The position numbers and the translations under genes are program-made. From Celoporthe dispersa (taxonomy: Eukaryota; Ascomycota; Sordariomycetes; Diaporthales; Cryphonectriaceae), in assembly GCA_016584495.1 (NCBI GenBank), contig WAID01000004.1, positions 3,286,001 to 3,350,000 of the forward strand: DNA of 64,000 bases, written 5' to 3'. Below the pieces are notes generated by a model. It worked only from the letters and a program-made list of their open reading frames with translations, searched no databases and was not told where the DNA came from. Below are positions 11,640 through 24,258 of this stretch, in pieces (within the stretch, counting starts at the first letter, position 1; every line of letters starts with the position of its first letter).

Positions 11640-12690
11640 TTACCAGAGCTTGAGCCGAGGCTCACAGCTTATCCCAGCTCATCGCCTCACCGTAAGCCGT
11701 CCTGATGCTCAGTCATATCATGCGAGTGTTTCCGGTCATCGTTGTGCTCGTGGACATCTTCCCATCTGCACTTTTAGCTGTCGGAGTCGCTGTAGTCTGG
11801 CGGAGGCTGCAGATTGCTCGGAGTCGCGGCCTCTTGAGGTACGAACTGTGTCATCTCGTACCCTGTTGGACGGAGGCTTATTAGCACATTTAGAATGACA
11901 TGGGTGAGCATCTGTGAGTGAGGAGTGCATACATATCTCAGCCCTGCCTGCCCAGCCCACTATTGCTTCGGCGATGTCTACTCGTGCCCCTAGACCCGAG
12001 TTCTGCTCAGGCTGCCTTCCCAGCCATCCCCCGTGGCAAGCCTTACGCCTTAGTCCTTGCGCTTTATACAGGCTATATCGCTTGCCAACTGCTTCCAGGC
12101 GGGCGCAATTCTGTTGGCATGCGGGCAATCTTGCCAGCGCGCTTTGCTAGAGTGTTGCTCATATAAGCTAGCTCGCTATAAGTTCGCTTCTTATCCGTAC
12201 TCTCTCCGCTCCTGAACTGATCTCATCTAGTATGAGTTCCGTCGAGTTGAGAAAGCGCGCTGCTGCGATGAGACGTCCCGCAGAGCCCTGGAGCAGCCCC
12301 GTGACGAGACCATGTTGGCGCTGGCCCAGGCTACCACGCATCCCGCTCCGGTGATTCCCCGTCGTCAGATTAGCGACTATGCTTGTGTCTCCTCCTGCGT
12401 CGAGGAGTTACCCAGCGGCCGCCTGTTTATGCGCTACCCCCTCCCGAGCTCCCTTCCCCTCCGAGCTGTTCCCGAGCGGGTCCTGGCTGTCTCTAGGGTC
12501 GTCCTCGTTCCCCCTACCTTGACCGTCGTCGTCGGTCCTCCTCCCACGCCCATGTCGGCACCGGTCCCCTATCGAGAAAGAGTACGGCGATGGTAAGGAG
12601 GACGATCTTTACGACGTCGGTGACGACTGGTTTTACGGCGACAACGGTGCTCAAGACTCCTCCTCCGCTCACCGAAATGGTGTACAGTGG
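11640..12690 (+). other. Possible degenerate mobile-element fragment
   Basis: This GC-richer block is bounded by AT-rich DNA. It has a TATA-like stretch (CATATAAGCTAGCTCGCTATAAG) at about 12157-12180. Downstream, an ATG at about 12231 starts a short basic frame (MSSVELRKRAAAMRRP). After frame changes, an acidic frame reads EKEYGDGKEDDLYDVGDD and ends near 12700. A promoter followed by broken gag-like frames would fit an LTR-retrotransposon remnant. I found no paired LTRs, target-site duplication or polymerase motif, so this is only a suggestion. Confidence 0.2.
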
Positions 12691-13816
12691 TCAGTTTGAT
12701 GGACAAACAATCTAAAGAATAGCAGTATATTCATACAGAACCGAGTTGCATCGATCTGCAGGCTCACATTCTTCTTTATTGTTTGCCTAAGGAAGAGAGG
12801 CTTAGTAAATGAGAGTATTCATGCACCTGAGGGTTGTTACTATACATATAAGCAAGGGGCTTTTATAGTTATTTCATTGAAGCTTTATTCTAGCTGCTTC
12901 TAATGTTGCAGCTCTTTTGCAAAGTCAGGTGTAAGCTTCACGCTTGGTTTCTTTCTCAACTATGGTTATTCCCCCGCCCCCCGCCCCTTTTCTTTTCTTG
13001 TTACAAGGTGAAGTCATTTAATAGAAATTATCACTCGCAAGAAACTCTTGAAACCTCTGTTCTGAAATGCTGCATCTCTTCGACTTTTCAGCCCGAGAGT
13101 TATGTGAGAAGCTAAAGACATATCAATATTTAGTGGATTGTGTTCTCGAGTCTGATCTTTTCTTTTGCTTTTCTTTTTTTTTTTTTTACTTTTTTTTCTC
13201 AAACAAAAGAGAACTGTTCACTAAATCGTTCCCCCAGGATGAGGTTGTGAGCTTTGGACGCCACTTACAGCTTAGCCACCAACGGAATCTCCAAAAACAC
13301 AAGACACTAATATATATTTCTTGAAGCAAGTCTCGTCCTAATTCAGTAGCCGCTGTTGCGTAAGTCAGTTACAGTCAGATCAAAAAGCAACATGGAAAAG
13401 AAAGCACTGTACCAAGTGGACCCGCAACGAGTGGCTGGGATTTTCCACGAAAGAGGCCTGGCTGTGAGCCTGTGAGGGGAAAATGTTGAACAGGATCCCA
13501 GCTCGGTCGCACGGGATGACGAATGGTTGCATCGCGGGGGAGAAACCTGATAGAATGCAACAGTAGGAAAGCTTGCGAGGGGAGGCAGGCGGGCAAGTCG
13601 GAGGAGTGGCCCGAGATCGCCGGGAACAGGGAGTCGCTCTGGTTTCCTGAATGGAGTTGCATCAAGTCCTAAACCCCGCGAGTATAAGAAGATCAGGTGC
13701 AGTGCCTACCCGTATTGGCGGTGAGGCGCACGCTCAATGGTGAGAAAGGGCTTACGAAAAGGTGAGCCTTGGACATAATTACACACACATCCTGACTAGA
13801 AAGTCGAAATCTCACG

Positions 13817-15484
13817 ATGCTGCGGAACTTCCCTTGGCAGATCCTGAGCGTCTTGCTCATCACTGCCATCGTCAGCGGCTTCAGGCCTCATGAGAAGAGG
13901 TTACTGCATGATCTACAGGAGAGGACAATCCTGCAGAACGGCCAAGTACGCACAACAGATTATCCAGACACGGAGATTGACCCTTCAACATACAACTTTA
14001 CGACATACGCGCCCAATGCCACAGAGATTTCCTACAAGGGAAGATGGGACTCTCAATATGTCTCCTGGTGGAGGTCAGCTCCCGACTGTCCCCTCATACA
14101 ACTACATACTGTATTATCGCTGCAAGTGCTCAGCAGGCTGACGAGAGTTCTTTGCCTGATTCATCATGATCAGTGCCCCAGGGATCAAGTTCGGTTTCAC
14201 AGGCGAGACCGTCGCCATCTCCTTCGGCACCCAGACGTCCGACGGAGTCCTCGTCGCATACCGCATCAGCGGGTTCGAGTGGATGTTCACCAACATCACT
14301 GCGGGCGCAACCCACCTCCTCGTCTCGCCGGGCGTCACGGGCGCTAACATCACGTACCCGCTGACGCCCAACACCCTCGAGGTGCGCGTGACTAACTGGG
14401 CCTACGGCATCCAGATCGATGCCGTCCATGTCGCTGGGGGCGAGAGCATCGTCGCGGTCCCGGACTACGGGCGCAGGGTCGAGTTCATCGGGGATAGCCT
14501 CACGGCTGGCATGTACACGACCTATGAGGGCATGAGCAGCTTTGGGTATGGCATCGGGGCGGGGCTTGGGGAGACGGAATACGCCGTGACGGCGTTCCCT
14601 GGTATCTGTGTGACGGATATGGACTGTTTCGATAACCCGAGGGGCCAGTCAGCCCAGTGGTTCTACACGCAAGATACCAGCGGGAGGGCTCAGGCGATGT
14701 ATGGAGGTGAGAGCGGTCTTCTTGTCTTGTACTCGGGCTGGAGAAGGCTCCGTGGCTGTTGCTGACCATGCCAAAACGTTCCAGCAAACTTGTCGACTGA
14801 AGATCCATGGGACTTTGCAGCACACCCGGCAGCAGATCTGGTTGTGATCAATATCGGGACCAACGACGTGTCTTACAGTGTCCCGGGCGATACTTATGCG
14901 GATAGCCTGACCAAGTTGATTGAGGGCGTTCACGGCGTCTGGCCTGATGCGCAAGTCATGATCATGGTGAGTCCCACTTAACGAGCCAGCGCGCTTGAGG
15001 AGGGCAAGAACTCACAAATCCCAATGCACAGTCCCTCTGGATAGGCTTCTACAATTATGGGAACAGCTACTACGACGACACCTCCCTCGGCTACCCGCAA
15101 GAGATCCAGGACGTGTACAATTATTTCAACAGTGACTCCTACCTCTCCAACCCCGTCGTGTATAATGGCATTACAAATACCACAACTACACTGAACACGA
15201 CCAGCCAGCCCTTCGTACGCATCTTCAACACCACGGGCATCTTGCAAGAGAACGATATCGGACCCGAGTATCACCCAACTGATGTGGGAGCCATCAAAGT
15301 GGCAAGCCATGCTCTCCGGTATATCAACCTCATCTACGACTGGGACCTGCTGGCTAAGGGACCAGAGTAAGTTCTGTGCCTGTTAGAATCTGGTGATCAA
15401 TGGGGTTGCCGCAGTATGCTAATCGTCCTTCCCCCCAGGGTCCAACATGATACACTTTATTGGAACGACGAGGAAAATTACTAA
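13817..15484 (+). CDS. Secreted SGNH esterase, carbohydrate-esterase-2-like
   Basis: Five exons (13817-14073, 14174-14706, 14785-14966, 15032-15366, 15439-15484) give exactly 450 aa. A signal peptide covers about residues 1-21. Residues about 75-180 form a jelly-roll-like front domain with WWSAPGIKFGFTG. The SGNH catalytic domain follows: block I VEFIGDSLTAG with nucleophile Ser194, block III IGTNDVS, and block V HPTDVGAIKVA with the catalytic Asp and His. This two-domain order is that of CE2-type deacetylases, which remove acetyl groups from plant polysaccharides outside the cell. N-glycosylation sequons are frequent. It is convergent with GlnRS, with 163 bp between stops. The CE2 assignment is inference from architecture; a general GDSL lipase/esterase is the fallback. 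Confidence 0.85.
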
Positions 15485-15647
15485 ACGTGCATATGGCAGT
15501 TGGAGAGTCGAAGGTGGTTGAGGGAATGCTAGCTTGGCTTTTGCTCTGAGCAGATAAGTTTCGCTTGCTGTCTATGATCCTTGATGTGCCAAAAGGGCAT
15601 TAAGCCTGAGGGGCTGCGGCTCCTGGTCATGGCAGTTATAGACTCAT

Positions 15648-17673
15648 CTATTTCTTGCCAGCGTCTTCCTTCAATGAGACAATGCGATTGAGCACAAGCT
15701 TATTGTCCGTGCTGTCAGAGTCCAGCGCCTTGATTTGGAAAAATTAGCATTGCTACCGTCATGAAAGGGTAAATGATGATGGTGAACTCACAAAATAAGC
15801 GACTCTCATGCCCTGAAATCTCACAGACTCCGGGCCACCCTTGCCCAGCTCGCTTTCGCCAGCAGCCTCGGGCCAAGGCGCCCTCCTCTTGACCTCATCA
15901 ATACCAGACTCAATGATGGCATCCGGGTAGATGACCTCACTTTCCGGGTTAAGATCGCTCAGGAAGCCGCCCTCGGCAGCACTGGGGTTCTCGCTCTTGA
16001 AGAGAGGGTTGTACAAGCGGACCTCGCATCTCCGAGACCCGTCGGTACCAACCCACTGGATGTATGTCTTGGGTTTCTTGCCTTCGCGATCGAATACGGC
16101 GCGGATCTCCGTGACTTTGCCAGTGGCGTCGTCCTTTGTAAATGATGTTGCCTTGACAGGATAGGGCATCTGCAGCAGGCCAACAGACTTGCCGGGTGCC
16201 AGTCGGAAGTAATCTGGTGAGTCGACCTCGCGGAAATCGGATCGATCGATGTACACGGTCTTTGTGATCTTGACCGCGTGGCTCCCCATCTTTGGGTCCT
16301 TGGGAGAAAACGGCAGCGTGAGCTCCTTGCCTTCCTCGTCGCCAATGTCCTCGATAATGACAGGCACGGGGTCCAAAACCACCATCAGGCGCGGTACGGT
16401 ACGCTCCAGGTACTTCCGAATCGACTGCTCAAACCGTACGATCTGGATGACAGTGGCATTGGTCGTTACACCCAGCTCGTTGACGAACTCTAGAATAGCA
16501 CCTGGAGGTACGCCTCTCCGCTTGATGGCCATCAGGGTGTACAGCCTCGGGTCGTCCCAGCCTCTCACAATCTTATCTCCAACTAGCTTCAGGATCTTGC
16601 GCTTCGATAGCACAGTACCGCCGAGGGAGAGCCGGCCGTATTCGCGCTGCATGGGCTCGTAGACACCTAGTGTCTTGTTCAGCCACTCGTAGCTCACCCT
16701 GCTCAGGATGAACTCGGTGGTACATAAGGAGTGGGTGATGCCTTCAAAGGAATCACACAGACAGTGAGTGAAGTCATATGTTGGGTAGATCTTCCACTTA
16801 GATCCTGTTCGGTGGTGGTCTGCGTCCAAGACGCGATAGGCCGCCAGATCCCACATCTGAGGGTTGCCATCCGTAATGTCCATCTTCATGCGGAGGAAGG
16901 CCTCCCTCGGCTTGTATTTCCCATCTCTCATGTCTCTGAACTTCTGGAGGTTCTCCTCGACAGTCTGCTCTGCATGCTTGCAGCGATACCGAGGGGTCTC
17001 GCCCTTCTCACCGCCACGTTGACGCTTGATCTCGGCATCGTCGCAATGGCAGACGTAGCCCTTGTCAAGACTTATGAGCTTCTCGGCCAGGTCGTACAGC
17101 TGTTGAAAGTTGTCGCTAGAGTATGTGATCTTGTAGGGCTCGAATCCAAGCCACCGCACCGTATCGAGAATCGCAGTGAAGTAGATTTCTTCTTCGGCTT
17201 CGGGGTTGGTATCGTCGTATCTGAAAGTCTTGAATATCAGTGCCTGGACAACGAGAAAGCGAAGCACTCGAGACCACGTAGACATACCTCAGGTAGCATT
17301 GGCCCTTGCGATATTTTGCGAAACCAAAGTTGACAGCAATGGCCTTGGCATGGCCAATGTGCAGGAACCCGTTTGGCTCGGGAGGGAAACGGGTGAAGAC
17401 AGGCGTGACCGGCCGCTCCTCATAGACGTCCTTGAGAAAGCCCTGCTTGAACATGGCCTCTGCGTCGATTGTCTCTTCCTGTTTCTCCTTGGGCTTCGGC
17501 GCCGGCTTCTTCGCCTCTGTTGGCGCATCCTTCACGTTCGCGGCTTTTGCTGCCTTCTTTGCACGCTTCTGCTGTCTCTTCTTGAGCTCATTCTTAGAGA
17601 CCATCTCTCCGGTCTCCTCGTCCAGCACGAGCTTCGCAACACCGGCGGTGACGACCTCCACGTTGTCCGCCAT
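15648..17673 (-). CDS. Glutaminyl-tRNA synthetase
   Basis: Three exons (17673-17288, 17220-15792, 15728-15648) give exactly 631 aa. The product charges tRNA-Gln with glutamine using ATP in the cytosol. A charged Lys/Ala-rich extension covers about residues 28-70. The class I catalytic domain starts with TRFPPEPNGFLHIGHAKA (HIGH at about 105-108). The KMSKS-equivalent loop is in GGTVLSKRKILKLV. The two-part beta-barrel anticodon-binding region fills the C-terminal third. It is shorter at the N-terminus than yeast Gln4, which has a larger appended domain. The last exon codes for only 26 residues (ALDSDSTDNK to DAGKK). It is convergent with the esterase and divergent from the macro-domain gene, sharing about 550 bp of promoter. 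The frame is intact throughout. Confidence 0.95.
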
Positions 17674-18222
17674 CGTTGCTTGGTCTTGAGAGCAACGGGA
17701 TCAGCAAGTAACTGTCGACGTCGATTGTCCCGAAAAAGTTGGTCAAAGATCAGAGCTCCTTTCGTTGCAGTACGAGACAATAGAGCAGCACCAAGAAGGC
17801 GTTGGGGCGCAGGTCTGCCGTCTTTGTCTTTGGGCTCAGATGACTCCAAATTTCCAAACGCAAATCCAACACGGGAGAAGCTGGGGGCTACAAGGTGGAG
17901 GGGCAGCCCTTGATAAGATAAGACGCTCAAGGGCCGTCAAGGGGGCGGGGTCTCCTACAGTGCAAGGCCTGAAAGCTGCAAGGTTTAGGGCGAACCCCCA
18001 GTGGCCGTTGGGCCTAACAGTTCCACCCTGCAAGCAACTGGGAGCTGGAATCTAGGGCCCACAGCAGCTCTCCGTGACCCCGCTGTCGTCATTCAGGTGA
18101 ATTATATCCTTCCCTTCCCACGTTTCCTCTACACATCGACAGAGTCCCGCCCAACTGACCTCTTCAGGCGTAGACCGACAATCCTGTCCGCATAGCTTTA
18201 CACTCGCAATTAGATACTCGCC

Positions 18223-19099
18223 ATGTCTCTCCTCTCAGTCCAAGAGCTACCTACCCTCTCCCTCCTCTACAAGCTGGGCAAGCTCGCCCCCGCCCGAGTC
18301 GGCACCAAGGCCCCAACAACTCTGAGCTTCAAATCAGTCGAACCTATCGCACCCTCAAAAGCTTTGAACGACCGTGTCTGCCTCGTCCGGCACGACGTCA
18401 CTAAGCTCGCTGTCGATGCCATCACTAACGCCGCGAACCAGGGCCTCCCTAGGCGGGGGTGGCATCGACGGCGCCATCCACGCCGCCGCCGGCCCAGGTC
18501 TCCTTGCCGAGTGCCGCAAGCTCGGTGGCTGTGCGACGGGCTCCGCTAAGATCACTGATGCACACAGGCTCCCTTGCCAGAAGGTCATTCATGCTGTGGG
18601 CCCGATCTACGACCCGGCCGAGCCGAAGGAGAGCGAGGAGTTGTTGACGTCTGCGTATAACACGGTGCTGAACCTAGCTGTGGACAACGAGTGCAAGTCG
18701 CTGGCGCTGTGTGGTATTAGCACTGGCATCTATGGCTATCCTCCTTTCGATGCTGCTCCTGTTGCGATCTCTGCTGTGAAGAAGTTTCTGGAGGGTGAGA
18801 AGGGTCAGAAGCTGGAGAAGGTGGTTTTCGTCACTTGGGTGAAGCAGGACGTTGACTCATACAATGAGTTCTTGCCGTCAGTACCTTTGTTAATCTGAGC
18901 GTTGGCTGAGGGTTACTGACATAACTCTAGGGTCTATTTTCCACCGGTGGAAGACACTGCTAAGCCTGCGGCTGATGACGATCCGATCACCGAAACGGCA
19001 GAGGCAGCTGAGGCCAAGGAGATTGCCAGCAAACTTCCTGATGTGCCTAGGTCTGAGCCAGGTGACTCTGAACACCCTGAGAAGAAACAGAAGCAGTAG
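18223..19099 (+). CDS. Macro-domain protein (ADP-ribose-phosphate/ADP-ribosyl hydrolase type), one apparent frame break
   Basis: Exons are 18223-18876 and 18931-19099. The frame is restored by dropping one base near 18436-18443 (AACCAGG read as AACAGG), giving exactly 273 aa. The macro-domain signatures are then contiguous: VDAITNAAN followed by LGGGGIDGAIHAAAGP, then SAKITDAHRLPCQKVIHAVGP and the glycine loop CGISTGIYGYP. These form the ADP-ribose pocket of the MacroD/YmdB class, which removes mono-ADP-ribose from proteins or hydrolyses O-acetyl-ADP-ribose. The C-terminal 60 residues are an acidic, low-complexity tail ending KKQKQ. It is divergently transcribed from GlnRS. Deacetylase-type catalysis is inferred from the motifs only. 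Confidence 0.9.
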
Positions 19100-19579
19100 G
19101 CTTCCGGAAAGCTATCCGGCCCTGCAATGCATTTTACGGAGTTTTGGACAGAGGCAAACAAAGGGGGGAGGCGTCATGGTTTTGTTTCTTGCACCAACAC
19201 CGATGCTCTAGTATAGGCAGACAGCTCTTCAATACCCCATCTAGCGATTTTATTCGAAATTCATTTCTATCTGGGGATCTCATCCCTGATGTGCTCTTTG
19301 AAGACACGAAATAAAGTAAAAGGCTGAAACACTGTAGCATGATCCTGAAAGCCTCTCCAATATGCAACGCACGCATTCAGGATCAATGACAAGGATGGAA
19401 ATCAATTTAGACGCCATTCTACGGTCTAGTTGAAAGTCTGATTGAAAGAAGTGTGTTGGAAGGGCTTAGACATCCACGGCCACAAACAAGCTGAAGATCC
19501 AACTATGAATTAACCAGTGGCTCCAACTCATAGCGCTCTGATTGTCCAGCTCCAGAATCCTGCTGCTTTGCTGGTTGAG
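19100..19579. other. Intergenic spacer between convergent genes
   Basis: This is the 3' flank of the macro-domain gene and of the large minus-strand gene. No further gene is seen. Confidence 0.6.
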
Positions 19580-22500
19580 TTAATTACCAGTCCGTCTATT
19601 CACCCGGTTTCTTCTGGATGCTTTTCTCACGCGGAATCGATCTGGAACAGTCCCAGAAATGCGACCTCTGGCGTTTCCAAGTGCGGGCAACACCGAAGCA
19701 CCAGGTCGCGGCACGCCAGGAGGCCCTGGGGCATCACCGCCTTGTGGGCTATTCTGAGCCTCATCTTGCCGTGGGTTGACGAGACTCTGCGCGGCCGTCC
19801 TCTGCCGCAACATGTCCTCGATTCTCTGAACGGCTTGACCCCGTGCTGTGGCATCCATCCCGAACAACATCTGGAGATCTTGAGGGAAGCTACTGAGATC
19901 TCCCGTGCCAATCCTTTCTTGTTGCCTCATTTGTGATGTGAGATAGGCGATCCTCGTCTCCAGATCATTTATGAAGGCTGTAGGTTCAGCATCAGCAGCT
20001 AGGACGGTAGGCCGTGGCGGTGGCGCTCCCTCTACCGCATTCCACTGGTCGTCTGACATCTGGTTTCGTATGTTCTCGAACCTTGTGAACCCGGTACTGG
20101 CATCTTTGTACGGCCTGTACCCGCTTGCTCGGGCAAAGATCGCTTCCTCTTCTCTGCCGAAATCACGAGAACGGTTTAGATCCTCTAGTTTCGGGAGCCA
20201 CTAGGTCAGCCTCTCGACATGCTTCAATCCACGATCTAAGAGCGAAGCTACTTACCAGGCAAAGGCTGCTCCTCCTGCAGACCGGCATCCGCAACCTCCG
20301 CCGGCTCTGGCTCGTTCCCATACTTCATATCCATCGCTCGTTCCTCAGCCGCGAGCGTCTCGTCGATGGCGCAGTTCCTGGTGGCACAGTGACGGTTGAG
20401 TTGTGCTGCCTGGCTGCCCGGCTCTGGGTTGCGGAGGGCCTCGCCACCTTCCAATATTTGCTTCCACTGGTCTGCAATACGCCTACGAACATCATCCCTA
20501 TGAAGTCCGAAGTACTGGCGCATCGCCATACTCTTGAGGCGCTCCGCCATAGAAATTCCAGCTGCCGAGGGGATCGCATCCAGATGTCGCTTCTGAGCCG
20601 CCTGTCGGATCTGCGGGTTCTGGCTGAAAAGGGACCACGTGACGTTGTAGAAGTTCCAGCATACTCGAAACTTCCCCAGCAGGTCTGGTATCTGCTTGGC
20701 GAAGCACCAGCTGATATCCGGGTCTCTTGTGAGCCACTGCCAAGTGCGGAGTGGTATCTTCCCTTGCTCGGTGAAGGTTAGACACTTTATGATCGCGATC
20801 ACAACTTCGTCCGAGTAAAACAACATCCGTCTCCGCATAGAAGAGGCATATTTATTGAAGACCCCATCCTTCACCGGTCCCTCCTCAAGGCGTAGGTATT
20901 GGGATACAAAGATCTGGTTCACGCTCGCCTCGCGGTTCAGCACCACAAGCGCCTGACTTACGGCTCGGATAAAGTCCCTGATTTCGCTCTTGGGTGGGTT
21001 TGCCTCGTATATGAACGGATTCTTGTCGTCCTCGGGCGCATTTCCTTTGATCCCCTGCTCCATTATGTCGAATGCCCTTTCTACAATCTTCCAAGTGCTC
21101 CATACCGATACGTCCACAGACCACCAGTCTTCACGTGAAACATACCATGTCTCGTAAGCCGACTGCGCGTCAACGGCGGCAAACGTCCTGAAGTAGAGCC
21201 AGCGCCAGAGCATCTGGCAGTCGGCATTTTTCTCCAGCCTGCTCCAGGCTTTCTTGATCCACTCTCCCGCCGCTTGGCCGAAGTTCTGTCTGACGTGCTT
21301 CCATTTGAAGTTGTACCAGGCGAGAGCGTCCGACACGAGCTGCGGCTGAAACTTGAGAGCGTCGACCCCGAAGCGCGAGACCTCACTGGTCCAGAAGGTC
21401 TGGGAAAAGTATCTCAGGTAGGACTCCGCGGAAAGCGGCGAGTGTATGAGGAACCGCGTTTGTGTTCCAGGAGCAGTAGGCCAGTGTCTAAAGTCGGTCA
21501 TTATAGCCACTATTACATAGAGTTAGATTTGGAGGCTAGGCATTTATGAAATCTCATACAGACTATGGTGTTGGAGGGAGGAAAGGGAGAAGAAGGGTGA
21601 TGGGAGAAGGAGGAAGAGGCCAATGTGAAGCAGCGAGCAATACGTATACATATACACGTATATACATATATATATCAAAGGACAAAGGAGATAACAGATG
21701 TTCAACTGCTTACTCTCAGTCAGGAAACGCGGTGCGCTCATGGTCGGGATGCTTCCAAGTGATGTAGGCAGGGTCCCGACAACCCCTCCAAAATACTGCC
21801 ATGCCAATTGTAATTATATCAGTCTCTGCCGTCCACAGGCCCGGCCGAAGATTGACTCCGCGGAAAAACTCACCCTGTTTTCTGTTGACCACCCCTCTTC
21901 AACCATGGGCTCGTTTTCGACAAATGCTTGGTCCATGGCCCAGACCAGCCTCTGGAGCTCAAACAAGACTCGATGCAACTTGAACCGTAGCCCGTGTCTC
22001 CGTAGTAGTCCTATAATGTCACAGCTGTTTTCAGTGTTGAACTTTTCAATCTCGCGCTGCCAGTCCGGATTCAGCTCCAACCACAGTGGTGGTTCTTGAA
22101 CCTGGCCATTGCCGTCCTCTCCAGGCGGTCCGCTCATCTGTAGCCTAGCTTTACTAAGTCCATGCTGTACTCGTTACATCAGCCTAGTTACCGGCCCATA
22201 CCGTCATAACCTCGATTCCTATGAGTCCCAATAGAGGCAAGGGAGCTTGAACTTACAGCTATTTCGTGAAGCAGCACAGAGGCGAGATGAAAGCTCACGC
22301 TTGCTTTCTCAGCAGGCGAGTAGTCATCCACCAGCAGCTGCCATACATACTCGGCAGCTATAGTGATGGTAATCTTAAATGGAACCGGGGCATTTTGGAG
22401 CCTTCTCACTGTCGTCGCACCGGAAGCGCTGTTCTTTATATCAGGCGCACCGGGTCCAAACCGATACTGCGGTTGTATTTCCCACTCGATCGTCCGGCGG

Positions 22501-24258
22501 AGGATCTCACATGCGTACCGTGTCGTGTCAAACCCCTTCTCGTAGATCTGGACCAGCTCATCCCACTCCAACTCGCGGCCGCTGAGCTCGTCGCCCGGCC
22601 CGCCACGATCCGGCCAGAGTGCCACCGGCCTCGTCTTGGAGATGCCAGCATCTACCTGGGCCTGGATCAGTGAGTCCCTATTAAACTTCTTGAAGTTTCT
22701 CCTCGTGTCATGGATCGGACGAAGCTTCCGCACATCAGCCCATGCCCAGGTCATGGGATGGTCACTGGCCAAGATCTTGGAGACGAGTTGGAGAGTCGGC
22801 TGCAATGCAGCCCAGAGGACTGGGTTGTGTGCGCTACGATCAGGATGTCAGAGCCACGTCTAGGAGCCTGATTCTTTGTGGAGTAAAGGGAGTCAAAATT
22901 CAGGACAAGGAAAGAATAAATACCTACGTAAACTCCCCTTGCTTGCCCGATATGTTATATACAAGTCTGGGCTCATCCAGGTCGTGGCCTCGATCTTGCG
23001 TGGTAACCCACTTGTCTTGCGTTACAAGACTATGCCAGTTGATCATTAGTAACTCAATAAACGACATTGAAGCTTGGTTTGAAGTACTTGCTCGTGTAAT
23101 GGTTCAGCCAGGTCACTAGTAGCACCCTTACCGAGGGTCCATACATTCTGGTTGACGAGCTGCACAGAAGAACATCAGTAAGTGTGCTGGAAGGTTACCA
23201 GTAGCCGTCTATCAAGGACAATTCCTTGCGTCAAACGACGAGGCCTGACAAGCTTAATCTCTCACCTCCTGGCTAGTATTGCCCTGGAAAAGCAACCTCT
23301 GATACTCGTCCGTCTCCTGCTTCTTTATTTTCATCTCCCACAGGGTTAGCAGCGCCTCGGCCGTCGCAGACCTGACCGGCACGGCGTCATTCTTCCATGT
23401 ATTAATAAGAGTCTGGACGAATGCCACCTCGGTAGGCTCTACTCCCCGGGCCGCACATCTCTGGTTCCACCTCGCTCGCTCGGCTTCGAGGTCCTTGATA
23501 TTCACGTGATACTGGGTCTCCTGCCCCCCAGCCGTCGTCTGTGGCACCCTCACCGGGATTTCTGGGAACCACGCAGCGGTTGGGGTGACTCCTGAGTGGC
23601 CACCGGGCTCGGTGGGGTTGACAGCTGTCTTGAAGTTGTAATGGCTAGGATAAGGGTTGAAGCCCCATCTCTTCGCCTCCGCCGTGGGCCTGTACTGGGC
23701 ATCCGAGGGCAGGAGAGCTGGCCGCAGTGTCTGCAGCATGCCTGGCCTTGCGTATATGCGTGTCCTCGGATCGTCCTCTGCCGGCTCAGCGTCGTGGATG
23801 TAGACATACCGCTCGCTCCATTCTGGGTCCGTCCACACCGGAACGTATTCCACATAGTTCCAGGTGCCGTTGTTGCCCTGCTGGAACTTGGCACGCCACT
23901 CCTTCTGCAGCATTCCCAAGGGCTGCGACGGGCCGGGGTAGACGCCCGGTTGGGTGACTAGCTGGTTAAGATCATAGAGCGAGTTCCATTGGCGCGGCCG
24001 GGGATCCTGTGGGCCGTCGTCCTCGTCGCCTTCATCAGGTATTCCCGGGCTTTGGGGATTGCCACCGGATCTCGTTGAGCTGCTGCTGCTCGGCGTGGAA
24101 GGAGAGAACAGGGAAATTGGATCTGTCGGATCTGGTAAGAATTCATATACACCCTGGGCCAGGGGGGAAGTCGTCTGCTATGTCGTCAAGGAAGCCGAAG
24201 TCCTCGCTACTGCTTGGGCTTCCAGGAGGTGGGGGCTCTCGGGGTTCGCCGCAGACAT
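19580..24258 (-). CDS. Large uncharacterised protein with a split HEIAH zinc-peptidase motif
   Basis: I join eight exons: 24258-23266, 23159-23132, 23029-22928, 22833-22257, 22164-21874, 21795-21714, 21509-20256 and 20184-19580. Exons 4 to 8 match in phase at GT-AG sites. At the exon 4/5 join the product reads SVLLHEIA plus HGLSK, an HExxH zinc-binding motif at about residues 563-567. About 95 residues on, EEGWSTENRYFGG offers a Glu (about 661) as possible third ligand, as in gluzincins. The N-terminal 110 residues are Pro/Ser/acidic and disordered-looking. Exon 7 (418 codons) is rich in Trp and aromatics; the C-terminus is Pro/Gln/Arg-rich and ends in a basic RVRKASRRNRVNRR stretch. Predicted length is about 1,309 aa. 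The start is tentative: exon 1 needs three bases fewer (runs at 24231-24235, 24241-24244 and 24152-24154), and the exon 2/3 phase is off by one. It could be two genes. No signal peptide or family name is recognised. Confidence 0.6.

Larger units (their letters stand above)
8257..13816. other. Long gene-poor spacer
   Basis: About 5.5 kb with no supportable gene. It holds microsatellites (TA-rich at 8476-8515, AAT at about 9034-9052, GT/CGTG at 9267-9320, TCT at about 10231-10260), a G14 run at 10342-10355, and AT-rich stretches (11100-11340, 12700-13320). These surround a GC-richer block at about 11640-12690 with broken coding-like fragments. The last ~130 bp, with GTATAAG at about 13682, lead into the esterase gene. 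Confidence 0.6.
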
